Origin: Pohlia nutans
Taxonomy: Eukaryota > Streptophyta > Bryopsida > Bryales > Mniaceae
Reading direction: 5' to 3'
Length of the DNA: 64,000 nt
NCBI GenBank assembly: GCA_022496805.1
Contig: CM040102.1
Coordinates: 1,054,001 to 1,118,000, forward strand
Below are positions 11,486 through 22,030 of this stretch, piece after piece. Every line of letters starts with the position of its first letter. Position 1 is the first letter of the stretch. The position numbers and the translations under genes are program-made. The notes beneath the pieces were generated by a model. That model saw nothing but the letters and a program-made list of their open reading frames with translations, did not search any database and had not been told where the DNA came from.

Positions 11486-11917
11486 TTACTGTTCCAATGC
11501 GTCCCAAAAGGGGGCTTTTGCTTCATCGTCAAAAAAATCTTCTACTGAATCTGCAATCTCTTTTGGGACAATTCTTATGTCATCACACTCAATATTGCAT
11601 GGGTCAGGAAGGCCGAGCATGTTGCAAACTTTATGACACCACATAAAACGCCATACTAAGGGATGCCTTGGCTTGTCATCCCATATTTCGCAAGGAACAT
11701 CGTATTCGTCAAGAATGTCTTTGTCCAGCAGAATGATTGCCATGTCAATCAACCGATTTTCACAGCTCGGAAACTCGGACATCCAAAGCTCAATCGCTCC
11801 TTGGACTGACTCAATAGGGTATGCCATTTGAACCTTGCGGCCATGCATGATGTACTGAGGGAAGTCTTCGACATCACGACGCCACAATGGTCCCAATATC
11901 GCCTCGTCAGAATCCAT
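11486..11917 (-). CDS. Gene Y (El-3), conserved small acidic protein of unknown function
   Basis: The 143-residue frame runs from ATG 11917 and is intact. It closely resembles the product at 60,424-60,912, roughly half the residues being identical by eye. Shared blocks are ELWM.EFP.C, AIILLDKD, PRHPLVWR.MW.H.VC, LPDPCN, IVP.EIA and FFDDE.K.PFW. Many Trp, Cys and His are conserved, but I see no known motif and no membrane segment or signal peptide. A tttgtag acceptor-like site just upstream suggests an earlier non-coding or short exon. In both copies Y is divergent from gene X and precedes the transposase on its strand. Two diverged copies with open frames suggest past selection on the protein. 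Possible roles such as transposition accessory or regulator are guesses. Confidence 0.6.
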   Translation of the reverse strand: MDSDEAILGPLWRRDVEDFPQYIMHGRKVQMAYPIESVQGAIELWMSEFPSCENRLIDMAIILLDKDILDEYDVPCEIWDDKPRHPLVWRFMWCHKVCNMLGLPDPCNIECDDIRIVPKEIADSVEDFFDDEAKAPFWDALEQ

Positions 11918-12615
11918 GGGCGATCCCTGCGCGTATGTCGACTACAAAACAAAGAACTCCAGAGTATAGAGACAACATCAAATGATATGGCTTGAAAATT
12001 GACCATATGGTGTAATGTTATGTAGTCGTTTAGAGGTACGTAAACAAAAATTAGAAAAGGATGCTTCTATCATGTCAGTTGTCATTAGTCACATCGATAT
12101 GGAGAGGGTTAGACGCAGGAATGGCTGCTAGCGTTTAAGAATTGGCGTGCTCAAGAAAATAGTATGATGAGGGATTCGAAACATGTGTCAGGAAACATGT
12201 GATATATAATGGCCATGATGTCTCACATGATCAAAGTAACGGCTCTGACAATGAGATGGGATTCTATTGTGAAGTGAAAGACGGCGCTCACAGACTATAT
12301 TATTGGAAATTACCCATCAAAAGCTAATGCATTTATCATGCCATGGTGTCAACCGAGAATAAAATGAAAGTTGGGCGTGTAGTAATTAATTATATTATAG
12401 ACTCGCCAATTCAAGTGGGAGAGACTTTCGTCACATACCTTTGGATGAAACGTTTGAATTCGTATATAAGAGTACACTACCAAGGCTTGATTAAACACAT
12501 CAAATGTAGTTTCTCCATGTCATGGGTTTTTGTCAATGCTGTTTGGTGCTTGGATATATGCTCTGCTTCTAGTAGTTAAAGTAGCACCCTTGTAGATAAG
12601 CATTCTTTTATACAG
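11918..12615. promoter_or_regulatory. Divergent intergenic region between genes Y and X (El-3)
   Basis: About 700 bp separates the two starts, nearly the same as the 770 bp in the right-hand copy (59,654-60,423). A shared bidirectional promoter is a reasonable inference. I see no clear TATA box or repeated operator that I would mark. Confidence 0.3.
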
Positions 12616-12915
12616 ATGCTTGACAAAAACTGTCATCTTCAGTCTGAAGGGCCTAGTGGAGCAAAGAAGAAAAAGAAAAGGCGTCGATTAATGTTTTCAA
12701 GCAAGCGAACGTTGGAGCGGTCAAAGATGAGACCTCCCAAATTGAAGTCAAACATCAAAGATATAAACGAATGCACGCGCATGAGTATAGACTTTGGTGA
12801 CGACGATGTGGCAGACCTCGCGTGTTCTCAAGATATCATGACATACAGCGATATGATAGAAAATGGGGAATCTCAGCAAGACATCATAAGCGACGATGAT
12901 CATGGATGGCAACAT
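12616..12915 (+). CDS. Gene X (El-3), exon encoding a basic then acidic small protein
   Basis: From ATG 12616 the reading starts with a basic stretch (KKKKKRRR), then RRLMFSSKRTLERSKMR, then IDFGDDDVADLA and an acidic tail. The exon ends at AACAT before GTAAGTG (12,916). Frame continuation to 12,978 would be intronic. The right-hand copy (59,421-59,653) shows the matching SNKRVLDRSRMR and IDFGEEEVTNLA and also ends in GTAAGT. The 3' exons were not found. The basic patch could be a nuclear localisation signal. I do not recognise the family. Confidence 0.5.
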
Positions 12916-13323
12916 GTAAGTGATTTGTTTGAAAACCTTTCTCTACTCAGTGCACTACGCATGTATGGGTCTTTATAGAGAATAAATTACTCTTAAATGT
13001 TTGGATGCAATGACGCAATAAGTATTGCATACATTGTTAGACAACAAAGCGCTATAATTCCAAGTAGCCCCACCATCTCGTTAGAAGGTGCATTAGAATT
13101 GAAGTTACAAAGGGTACGGCTCAAGGATGGACCATGTTCTAGGGATTTTGTGGCCGATTAGGGTTTGGACGCGCCCACATACAAGAGAAGGTCGTGCCCT
13201 GATCCGTGCACCATTTTGAGCTCCCACTTACACGGTCAGTCCCTGCTGCCGTGCATGCTGTTCGACCCTAAACAAGCGCTGGTCGCTCCCGTGCATTCAC
13301 GCACGCAGGGTCGCACGCTTGCG

Positions 13324-13412
13324 CATTCCATTGCTTACACGCTCCATTGCTTACACGCTCCATTGCTTACACGCTCCATTGCTTACACGCTCCATTGCTT
13401 ACACGCTGCATT
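13324..13412 (+). repeat. 16-bp minisatellite
   Basis: About five tandem copies of CTCCATTGCTTACACG follow a short Cys/His-coding-like stretch. Around it (12,979-13,700) no gene is convincing. A short ATG frame at 13,560-13,676, beginning MRRSSRNARSTGDDQ, resembles in character the basic first exon of methyltransferase gene E (MGKRRRAASGARG). It could be the first exon of gene B, but this is weak. Confidence 0.6.
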
Positions 13413-13859
13413 GCCACATCATTTCCTTGCGTCCTCTTTAAGACGCGCTGCTGGTGCTCGTAAGTGGCACTTATAGTGCGTAGACTAATCAATTGTGTGG
13501 GCGATTTGGCACAAGGGAATTTGAGTCTGGACGTTGAGTGTGCGCCGCCAAACAACGAGATGAGACGGTCGTCGCGCAACGCAAGGTCCACTGGCGATGA
13601 CCAAAACCCTGGAGCTCCAGGCAGCGGCACCAGGAATGAGGAGGTGGGTCCGGAATCCTCCACTGTCTTCCATTGAATTCGCCCAATCTCACATTAGGGT
13701 TAGGGACTGTGTCCCAAAATGAACAAAGGTTTTCTTCTTTTGGTCCGTGGTCATCCTATTCCGCGTAATCTCGTAGTAAAAGCTCGCTCTAGTGCCATAC
13801 GGATAACCCTAGCACGTAAGCGCTGGATAGGAAACCCTAGGTCGTTGGTGCTTGACCTC

Positions 13860-16127
13860 GTCATGGATCATGTACTCGCCTTGGCTCGTCACAGTGCTCG
13901 TCATGGTAGTGATCGCAATGCTGTTAGTCCTCGTGCACGTCGATTATACAAAGATTTTTCTCGTCATGATCACACTGAAGCACATAGGGTTAAGCCTCGG
14001 GACCGAGGCACTTCCATAGGTGGCTCTCTTTTCTAGTCATGGCATTCGTCTTGGTTTCATCATGGTTCGGTTTGGTGCTTGCCTTGGTGTTTTGATTCGT
14101 TCTCGTCAGTGATACTTTTGGAGCTCGTGTGTTCACAAGCTCTCGTGCTTGTCATTTGGGTACTCGTCACGGAGCTCGTCGAGCTGCTCGTGCTGCAGCT
14201 CGTATTGGTGCTCGTCTTGGTTCTTTCACGGTTCATCTTGGTGCTGGCGATAGTGCACGCATTGGTGCTCGTCACGGCAGTCTTGCTCCTTGACATCTTG
14301 GTCCTCATCTCAGTGCTCGTTTAGTGCACTAATTATTCATCATGGTGCTTGTTTTGGTAACCATTTCTTCTGGTCTTGGTAATCGTATTGAAACTTGAAA
14401 TCACGGTGTTCGTCATGGTGTTCGTCACGATACTCGTCATGGTGATCTCATGGCTCGTATTAGTGCTCGGTTTGGTGTTCCTCATGGAGCTAGGATGTGC
14501 CCTAGCGCTGGTTCTCGGTATGTTGGTGCTTGTATGGAAACAAGATGTGGTGCTCGTACTGGTGTTTTTCTTGATGCTCGTCATAGCTGTCGTGGTGATA
14601 TACCTTTGTACTCATGGTAGTACGTCTTGGTGCTCGTCGTGTAATCCTTCAGTACTCGACCTTATGATTGGATAGGTGCTCGTAATCATGGAATTCGTCA
14701 TGGTGATCGTCAGAGTGCTCGTCTTGTTGCTCGTGAGCGCCCTAGCGCTGGTGCTCGTCATCATGGTGCTCGTGCGAGCCTTTGCTCTGAGCTTGTCATC
14801 TTGGTGCTTGTCAAAGAGCTCGTCATGGTTTTCGTATTGATGCTCGCAGTGGTGCTCGTCACGGTTTGTGTGTTCGTGGTATTCTTCTCGTCACGGTGCT
14901 TGTCATCCTGGTGCGAGTCAAGGAGCTCGTGGTGGTGGTCGTCGTGGTGCACGTACTGGTGGTTGTTACGATAGTCTTAGTACGCATCATCATGGTACTC
15001 GACTCCGTCCTCGATTTTGTTCTAATCAGTGATCGTCATAGTGCTCGTCACGGCCCTAGCTTTGGTGCTCGTCTTCATGTTGCTAGTCACGATAGTCGTC
15101 TTGGTCTCGTTCTGATGTTAGTACCGTACTGGTACTGGTACTGTTTGGTACTCGTACTGGTGCTCGTCTTGGTGCACTTTATCTTGGTTCCCATCCTAGT
15201 GCTCCTCATCTGCTCTCATGGCTAGTCAAAGTGCTCGATTTGGCATCCGTCAGTGCGCGCCATGGTGATCGAGTTAGTGCTCATCATATTGGAGTTTGTG
15301 TTGGTACTTGTCTTGATACTCGTATTGTTGCTCGCCATTGCTGGACTTAGTTGTCAACATGGTGCTCGTCATGATCATCCCCCAGTACCCTAGGTATAGG
15401 CTCGGTGCCGATGCTCTTCTATCGGCATTACTCTTTGATCAGATCATCATGGATGATGCATGCCCACGTTCTCGTTGGTGCTCGTACTCGCGTTGGATAT
15501 TGTACTCGTACCTGTGTGGGTGCTAATACTGGAATTGGAGATTGTACTCGTCATGGTGCTCGTCACCATGATAATGGTGTTGGCATTCAAAACGTATGCT
15601 CGTCATGGTGCTCGTCTTGATCACCCCCCTGTACCCAGGGTTTAGTCTCGGGACCGATGCCCTTGCATCGGCAGCTCTGCTTGATCTTCGCTGCTGGATG
15701 AATTCGTGATCCTTGGCTTGTTCATCCTCGTGGTAATTATGACAGCAGTGTTGGTCCTCGCACTCGTGCTCGTCATGGTGCTCGTATTCACAAAAGAACT
15801 GGTCGTTGCGGTGGTAGCGATGTCGCACGTTCGCTCGTCACGATCTCTCCCAGCACCCTTGGTTCACCATCGGGCCCGATGCTCTTTCATCGGCAGGGTA
15901 AGTTGATCAAATCATGGGTGCTCTCCGTGTTTTGTAGGCTCCTGATCCTTGCTAAATCGTCCACTTGGTTCTCGTCACGGTAGTGCGCGTGTTGGTACTG
16001 GACATCAAATCCTCGTAGTAGCTGGTGCTTGTGCTATTTTTGGTCCCCTCATCATGATCAACCACAAGTACCCTGGGTATAGCATCGGGCCCGACGCTCT
16101 TCCATCGGCAGGTGTCATTGATCAAAA
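13860..16127 (+). repeat. Degenerate GTGCTCGTCATGGT array of El-3
   Basis: The region is built from imperfect 14-16 bp units around GGTGCTCGTCATGGT, giving long Val/Leu-rich or Arg/His-rich meaningless frames on both strands. It lies 5' of methyltransferase gene B on the gene's strand. The equivalent array of copy D (49,790-51,980) contains the reverse complement, so orientation relative to the gene is the same. The copia element interrupts it at 16,128 and it resumes, weakly, after 21,594. Confidence 0.7.
15408..16108 (+). repeat. 18-nt hairpin modules inside the GCTCGT array
   Basis: Four modules of exactly 18 nt occur at 15,408-15,425, 15,654-15,671, 15,876-15,893 and 16,091-16,108, spaced 215-246 bp. 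A typical one is CCGATGCCCTTGCATCGG, a perfect stem-loop. Each is preceded by a gtaccc(t/a)gggt-like box and most are followed by TTGATC. A degenerate module is at about 14,003. The D array has the same spacing rule with a CCGAGA...TCTCGG stem instead. Confidence 0.6.
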
Positions 16128-16385
16128 TATTGAAGGTAGAGAAGATTGCACAAGGCACACACACAAACACAAGGAATGCGTAGAAAGAGATGATCTTTAC
16201 TCAAAGGCCTTCCACCTTAAGTAGTGTACACTAGGAGGTCACCATGGACAAACCATATGGGATAACTCATCACAAGGACACTCTAGAGATCAGCCCATGC
16301 CTAACCTCTCCTCCCACACACCATTATTTAGCACCCGTACGTCTTTGGCTTCTAGCAATACTACGTTGCATCAATTACCTCAATA
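16128..16385 (-). repeat. Copia 3' LTR (left in this orientation)
   Basis: 258 bp, identical by eye to 21,331-21,588. The polyprotein stop codon falls inside it (16,361-16,363), so the last few residues (IEVIDAT) are LTR-encoded. Confidence 0.93.
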
Positions 16386-19300
16386 CTCCCACTTTGCGTA
16401 GAGCCAAAGCCTCTAAGTCCAAATGCTATTACTAATCGTTGGTGTCGGTCTCTACAAAGACCCTTTGTGAGCACATCCGCCACCATGTGCTCCGTTGGGC
16501 AATACTCCAAATGTATAACTCCCAATTCCAACTTCTCCCGAATGAAGTGGTATTGCACATCAATGTGCTTCGTGCGTGAATGATGTGTAGGGTTCTTTGC
16601 AAGTGAAATGCACCCTTGGTTGTCACACATAATCGTTGTAGCCTCACCTTGTGTGCAACCCACATCCACCATTAGTTGCCTCAACCAAATGGCCTCCTTC
16701 GTGGCATGGCTCGTAGCCATGTACTCGGCCTCCACCGTTGATGTCGCCGTCGTTTGTTGCCGCTTGCTATTCCACGACACCGCTCCCGATCCGACCTTGA
16801 ACATGTAGCCCGTTGTCGATCTTCGATCGCTCGTGTCTCCCGCGTAGTCCGCGTCACAATAGCCGCTCAACACAATGTCTTTGCCTCCAAGACTCAACTT
16901 CACATCGCTTGTGCCCCTCAAATAACGCATGATCCTCTTGACCGTCATCCAATGCATCGAGCCCGGTCTCGCCATGTGTTGACTCACCACGCTAATTGGA
17001 TACGCAAGGTCGGGCCGTGTCGCAATCATCGCATACATCAACGACCCCACCGCTTGCTTGTATGGCACCTCCGCCATCGATTTAGCCTCCATCGCATACT
17101 CCTCCTCCGAAAGCTTGACGAGCTTGGAGTTTGCATCCAATGGTGTTGCCACGGGCTTACAATCCTCCATCCCGAATCTCTTGAGCACGTCCATCACATA
17201 CTTGCCTTGACTCATGGTGATAGTGCGTGTAGCCCTATCACGCACAAACTCAACACCAAGACAAAAGTGCAATTCTCCAAGATCACTCATCTCGTACTCT
17301 CTCTCAAGCATGCCTTTTAATGCATTCATTAAACTCATGAGGCTTGCAAGAATGATCAAATCATCAACATATATGATCACAATCACCACATGTTGCCCCT
17401 CTTGCATGAAGTACAGACTATGATCCGCAATGCTCCTAGTAAACCCGTGTGCAAGCAAGAACGTGTCAATCTTTTGGTACCACGCTCTTGGAGATTGTTT
17501 CAACCCATACAATGATTTTTGCAACTTACAAACAAGGTGCTCATTACCTTGTTGCACAAACCCCTCAGGTTGCACCATGTAGATATCCTCCTCCAAATCG
17601 CCATTCAAAAATGCGGTCTTCACATCCATTTGATGCATCTCCAAGTTCAAGGCCGCTCCAATGGCAAGAATGCATCGAATGGTGGTGAACTTGGCCACGG
17701 GAGCAAATGTCTCGTGAAAGTCCACCCCATGCACTTGCGCGAACCCCTTGGCTACTAATCTTGCCTTGTGACGCACAACAATACCCGAAACATCCCTCTT
17801 TGTCCGAAACACCCATTTGCAACCAATGGGGTTGCGATCCTTTGGAATGGGAGTTAATTGCCACGTACCGTTAGCAATTAGAGAGTCGTACTCCTCTTGC
17901 ATGGCGCGCTCCCACTTGACCGCATCCTCACCTTGCATGGCTTCTCGAATGGTCAATGGACCATCCGATAATGCCACATTCGCATGCTCGTCCTCCACTT
18001 GAGGGAAGATGTGGTTCTTCCACCATTCTCCAGGTGGCTTGCGCGATCTCTCGGGGTACCGCCGCTCGCTTGAAGAAACTTGCTCCTCTTGCGTGCCCTT
18101 TGCGCCATTCTTGGCCTTTGAGCTCGATGGCGCTTCAACAACCTCCGTGTCGCCAGCTTCGTCATCACCGTCATCATCACCTACATCAACAACACTAGGA
18201 GACTTGGAGGGTGTGTCCACCAAAACGTCTCCACTACTCCCACTTGGACCAACCTCCAAAGGAGCCTCCATCGTAGACTCCTCACAAAATGTCACATCAC
18301 GTGACCGAATGATCTTCCTCGTGTCCACCGACATGAGTCTATACGCCTTGGTACCTTCACAATACCCAAGAAACACACATTTCAAGGCCTTAGCCTCGAG
18401 TTTCGTCCTCCGTTCGTCGGGAACCTTCGCATATGCAATGCATCCGAAGATGCGCATGTGTGCAACACATGGTTGCCTCCCACTCCACGCTTGCTCCGGC
18501 GTCATGCCTTCAACCGCGCTTGTTGGACACCGATTGCGTGTGTATACCGCATTCACCACCGCTTCCGCCCAAAGGTCCAACTTCAAGTTTTGAGCGTGCA
18601 ACATGCTCCTCGCCATCTCTACAATGGTGCGATTTGCGCGCTCCGCAACTCCATTTTGTTGAGGCGTGTACGGGGCCGAAGTTTGGCGTGCGATGCCTTC
18701 ATTCTTCAAAAGCTCGTCAAATTTCTTGGACATGTACTCGCCGCCATTGTCCGACCGAAACACCTTGATCTTCAACTCGGATTGGTTCTCCACCAATGTC
18801 TTGAACTCCTTGAACTTCTCAAAGCACTCACTCTTGGCTTTGATAGGGTAGAGCCATATCTTCCTTGAAAAATCATCGATGAAGGTCACAAAGTACTTGC
18901 AACCTCCCATCGATGTGGTCTTCATGGGGCCACACACATCCGAATGCACGATCTCCAAAACTTTTGTGGCCCGTGTCGCCCCTTCACCCGCAAATGGCAA
19001 CCGTTGTTGCTTGCCTTCAATGCAACCTTCACACGAAAATGTAGAAGCATCCACTTTCAATTGATGAAGGTCCATACCGCTTACCATGCCGCGTAGTGTC
19101 TTCACACTCTTGATGTTCAAATGGCCAAGTCGACGATGCCACAACGCCAACTTGTCGTCCTTCAAGTTTGAATGCGCCAACGCCGCCGATTCCTTCGAAT
19201 GCACCTTGGAGAACTTGATGTGGTACAAGCCCTCGTGTTCTTCAATGATGGCCACCTCATCTCGACTCGGTGACAACACATAACACCCCTTATCACTAAA

Positions 19301-20506
19301 CTCAACCCTCAAGTGCTTTGCCACTAATTGCCTCACCGATAGTAAATTTGCCGTTAATTTGAGAACGTGGAGGACATCTTGGATAGTGATTGTCTTCACA
19401 CGACCCCTCACCTCGGTGTCTACAACAATTTGGCCCTTGCCAACGGCCTCAAGCACCGTATCATCTCCCAAAATCACTCTCCTTGGATTAATGAGAGCAT
19501 ACGAATGAAAACAAGTTTTATGTGGTGACATGTGGCTTGTAGCCCCCGAATCAACAATCCAATCACTCGTACTACCATTGCACGATACATTGCTTGCCAT
19601 GTTTGCATACTCATCACCAACCTCAATCCAATCACTCATGCTTGCATCACCCTCGATACCATCACTCATGCTTGCATCACCCTCGATGCCATCGCTCATG
19701 CTTGCCTCATATCTAGCCGTAAATGCGTACTCATCATCGTCACGAGTTTTAGTGTTGTTTGCACTCTCCCCTTTCTCATCCCTCTTGCGTTTGAAGCAAA
19801 ATTTGGCAATGTGGCCCTTCTTACCACAATAGAAGCACACCTTGTCGCTTGAGCTCCCACCGCCTCCATTCTTGGATTGCTTCGCCACGAGTGCCGCTCC
19901 ATCTTCTCGAGACTCGTTCTCCTTTCGCCGCGAAAGCTCGTGCAACAACCGTGAGGTCACATAGTCCAATGTGAGCTCCGTAATAGGTCTTGACTCCATC
20001 GCCACGATGAGGTACTCGTATGATGATGGAAGGCTCTCCAAAAGTGTCATCACGATGTCACCATCCGTAACCGACACGTCGCAACCGTTGAGTTGATCCG
20101 CGAGAGCTTTGACCTTGTTGATGTGCGCCAACATGTCATCTTCTTCACCCATCTTGATGGTGAAGAACTTGCGCCTCAAAAACAAAATGTTGGCCAATGT
20201 TTTCGCTTCGTGAATGTTGCAAAGCTTGGACCATGCTTCCGCGGGTGTCTTGCACGAACGAATGTGCGCAAGTTGCGAATCCGCGAGGTTGAGTGCCAAA
20301 ATGGCAAATGCCTTCTTCTCCCTCCTCGTGTACGCTTGCATGATCCTAGGATCCGTAGAAGAGAAAGGAGGTTCCTCACTACCCTCGACAATCTCCCACA
20401 ACTCCTTCTCGGCCATCACCATCTCCATTTTGAACTTCCACAAGTGGAAATTCACCCCATCGAACTTGTCCACGACCTTGGGACCCTCACCCTCAAAAGA
20501 TGCCAT
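16361..20506 (-). CDS. Ty1/copia Gag-Pol polyprotein, intact
   Basis: About 1,381 residues from the ATG at 20,506 (MASFEGEG). A GTG three codons upstream is in frame but not a likely start. Order: copia-type Gag (about 1-210), a CX2CX4HX4C zinc knuckle (CFYCGKKGHIAKFC, near 223-236), a tandem repeat of about ten residues (DASMSDGIEG, last copy altered), protease (DSGATSH near 318), integrase HHCC zinc domain (H..H...C..C from about 453), integrase core with the DDE triad in HSDVCG, RSDNGGEY and NGVAERANR (about 518, 583, 618), reverse transcriptase with YVDD near 1045, and RNase H with CDADYAGD near 1215 and KHIDVQYHFIRE. Integrase before reverse transcriptase is the copia order. No stop or frameshift is seen. 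There is no env-like gene. Confidence 0.95.
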   Translation of the reverse strand: MASFEGEGPKVVDKFDGVNFHLWKFKMEMVMAEKELWEIVEGSEEPPFSSTDPRIMQAYTRREKKAFAILALNLADSQLAHIRSCKTPAEAWSKLCNIHEAKTLANILFLRRKFFTIKMGEEDDMLAHINKVKALADQLNGCDVSVTDGDIVMTLLESLPSSYEYLIVAMESRPITELTLDYVTSRLLHELSRRKENESREDGAALVAKQSKNGGGGSSSDKVCFYCGKKGHIAKFCFKRKRDEKGESANNTKTRDDDEYAFTARYEASMSDGIEGDASMSDGIEGDASMSDWIEVGDEYANMASNVSCNGSTSDWIVDSGATSHMSPHKTCFHSYALINPRRVILGDDTVLEAVGKGQIVVDTEVRGRVKTITIQDVLHVLKLTANLLSVRQLVAKHLRVEFSDKGCYVLSPSRDEVAIIEEHEGLYHIKFSKVHSKESAALAHSNLKDDKLALWHRRLGHLNIKSVKTLRGMVSGMDLHQLKVDASTFSCEGCIEGKQQRLPFAGEGATRATKVLEIVHSDVCGPMKTTSMGGCKYFVTFIDDFSRKIWLYPIKAKSECFEKFKEFKTLVENQSELKIKVFRSDNGGEYMSKKFDELLKNEGIARQTSAPYTPQQNGVAERANRTIVEMARSMLHAQNLKLDLWAEAVVNAVYTRNRCPTSAVEGMTPEQAWSGRQPCVAHMRIFGCIAYAKVPDERRTKLEAKALKCVFLGYCEGTKAYRLMSVDTRKIIRSRDVTFCEESTMEAPLEVGPSGSSGDVLVDTPSKSPSVVDVGDDDGDDEAGDTEVVEAPSSSKAKNGAKGTQEEQVSSSERRYPERSRKPPGEWWKNHIFPQVEDEHANVALSDGPLTIREAMQGEDAVKWERAMQEEYDSLIANGTWQLTPIPKDRNPIGCKWVFRTKRDVSGIVVRHKARLVAKGFAQVHGVDFHETFAPVAKFTTIRCILAIGAALNLEMHQMDVKTAFLNGDLEEDIYMVQPEGFVQQGNEHLVCKLQKSLYGLKQSPRAWYQKIDTFLLAHGFTRSIADHSLYFMQEGQHVVIVIIYVDDLIILASLMSLMNALKGMLEREYEMSDLGELHFCLGVEFVRDRATRTITMSQGKYVMDVLKRFGMEDCKPVATPLDANSKLVKLSEEEYAMEAKSMAEVPYKQAVGSLMYAMIATRPDLAYPISVVSQHMARPGSMHWMTVKRIMRYLRGTSDVKLSLGGKDIVLSGYCDADYAGDTSDRRSTTGYMFKVGSGAVSWNSKRQQTTATSTVEAEYMATSHATKEAIWLRQLMVDVGCTQGEATTIMCDNQGCISLAKNPTHHSRTKHIDVQYHFIREKLELGVIHLEYCPTEHMVADVLTKGLCRDRHQRLVIAFGLRGFGSTQSGSIEVIDAT
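16386..16395 (-). other. Copia polypurine tract
   Basis: On the minus strand AAAGTGGGAG directly precedes the 3' LTR, the normal place for the plus-strand primer. Confidence 0.7.
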
Positions 20507-21316
20507 GATCCTCACTTACGTATGCCTCCCCACACAAATGAAACTTCAAACTCAAACACACAACTTTGTTTTTGTGATTTTTTTTTTTGCTTTGATATTG
20601 CACCTTTGTGCACCCAATGGGTTTAAAACAACCCCAAACACTAGATCAGCACTTTTGTGCTCCACACACGCCTCCCAACACTCAAATGTGAGAACCCTCA
20701 CCCAAAAATGCAAAGAGGCTCACCAAAACCCCTCAAATCACTCAATGGAGCTCAAAACAACTCCAAATGCTTCAATACGACGCCTTAGTGTCCCCAAACA
20801 CTCAATGCACGTCAATGACACCTTTGTGTCCTTCAAGAGCACTCACTCAATGCACATGAACTCACACAAGTCCCTCAAAACCCCAATCGCATTGAAATTG
20901 CTCAAAACCGCACCTTTGTGCACAAACTAGCTCCAAATGAAAATTTGAGCACCCCAAGAGCATGAAACACATGCAACACCTCAAAGCAAGTGCCTAATCA
21001 CTAGGATCAGATGGTAGACCCTCCACGAGAGCCTTCACACCTCACAAATCACTTGCATTTACTCAAATGCTCACAATTGAACCAAACGAAGTTCCACTCG
21101 CAACGAAGAGATAGAAGAAAGAAAAGAAGGAGATCAAGGGAAGAAATTGACCAAAGAGAGTGCTCCAACATGTAACTTCAGCCCATGCACACCTCCAAGA
21201 AACACCAACGCTTCAACAAGCTCCAAAACCTCCAACAATGCTCCAAAACCGCCCGTTGCGCACCGACCTCAAAATACTTGCACAAATGCAATCTAATACT
21301 CATGAAACACACATGA
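20507..21316 (-). other. Copia 5' untranslated leader
   Basis: About 810 bp between the primer-binding site and Gag ATG. It is rich in short CTCAAA / CACCTTTGTG repeats and has no credible gene. Confidence 0.7.
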
Positions 21317-21330
21317 GTGGGCCCATAACC
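21317..21330 (-). other. Copia primer-binding site, half-tRNA type
   Basis: The minus strand reads GGTTATGGGCCCAC immediately after the 5' LTR. This is complementary to the anticodon arm of plant initiator tRNA-Met (GTGGGCCCATAACC, from general knowledge), not to a tRNA 3' end. Drosophila copia and yeast Ty5 prime this way with a tRNA fragment. Confidence 0.75.
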
Positions 21331-21588
21331 TATTGAAGGTAGAGAAGATTGCACAAGGCACACACACAAACACAAGGAATGCGTAGAAAGAGATGATCTT
21401 TACTCAAAGGCCTTCCACCTTAAGTAGTGTACACTAGGAGGTCACCATGGACAAACCATATGGGATAACTCATCACAAGGACACTCTAGAGATCAGCCCA
21501 TGCCTAACCTCTCCTCCCACACACCATTATTTAGCACCCGTACGTCTTTGGCTTCTAGCAATACTACGTTGCATCAATTACCTCAATA
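21331..21588 (-). repeat. Copia 5' LTR (right in this orientation)
   Basis: 258 bp, identical by eye to the other LTR. It is followed by CAAAA, the right copy of the target duplication. Confidence 0.93.
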
Positions 21589-21593
21589 CAAAA

Positions 21594-22030
21594 TAATTCT
21601 CTACTTTTTGTACGTTACGAGTTGAGGGATCGTCCGAATGCTAACGTATATTGTCCAAACGCGAGTCATCCCTGCCTTGTTCGTCTGCATGATGTTTATG
21701 CTGATCACCGCCCTTCACCGTGGGAAACCCCTTGATACCGATATGCTTTTCTGCACTGTACACTTTGATCATAAAGTGGCCTCTGTAGTAGTTATTGCAC
21801 TAGATAAGCAATTTTATTGCTTGTAAAACTATGGTCTTCATGATAATCAGTTAATTGGCGTTATATTTCAACATATATTGCTCATGGCCCTCGGCGCTAT
21901 CGTGTTTTGAAGGAATTTTATAGGGAGTGATGGCTATCGTTTTTGCCTCGTGATGGTGTTATTACTCGTCTTAGTGCGCGTCATCTTCTCCTTTGTGTTG
22001 GTTCTCGCTTCTCCATCATGGTGTGCAGGG
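21594..22030 (+). repeat. Continuation of the GCTCGT array after the copia insertion
   Basis: Degenerate units (tactcgtcttagtgcgcgtc, ttggttctcgcttctcc) reappear near 21,950-22,010. The first 300 bp are unique-looking with no convincing gene. Confidence 0.4.

Larger units (their letters stand above)
16128..21588 (-). mobile_element. Full-length Ty1/copia retrotransposon, recently inserted
   Basis: Two 258-bp LTRs (16,128-16,385 and 21,331-21,588) look identical and bound an intact polyprotein gene on the minus strand. A 5-bp target duplication CAAAA flanks the element (16,123-16,127 and 21,589-21,593). LTR ends form the short inverted repeat TATTGA...TCAATA in place of the usual TG...CA. A primer-binding site and a polypurine tract are in the expected places. 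Identical LTRs, intact frame and duplication indicate a young, possibly competent insertion. It landed inside the GCTCGT array of El-3. Confidence 0.95.

Noticed and set aside
13860..16127. CRISPR-like or coding interpretation of the GCTCGT array
   Set aside because: Units are contiguous and degenerate without unique spacers, and the organism is eukaryotic; Val/Leu-rich frames on both strands follow from the repeat alone.
16244..20930. Plus-strand frames opposite the copia polyprotein, up to about 240 residues
   Set aside because: Shadows of the intact minus-strand gene.
21317..21330. A tRNA-Met gene
   Set aside because: Only the 14-nt anticodon-arm match is present; no cloverleaf, and its position next to the LTR explains it as a primer site.
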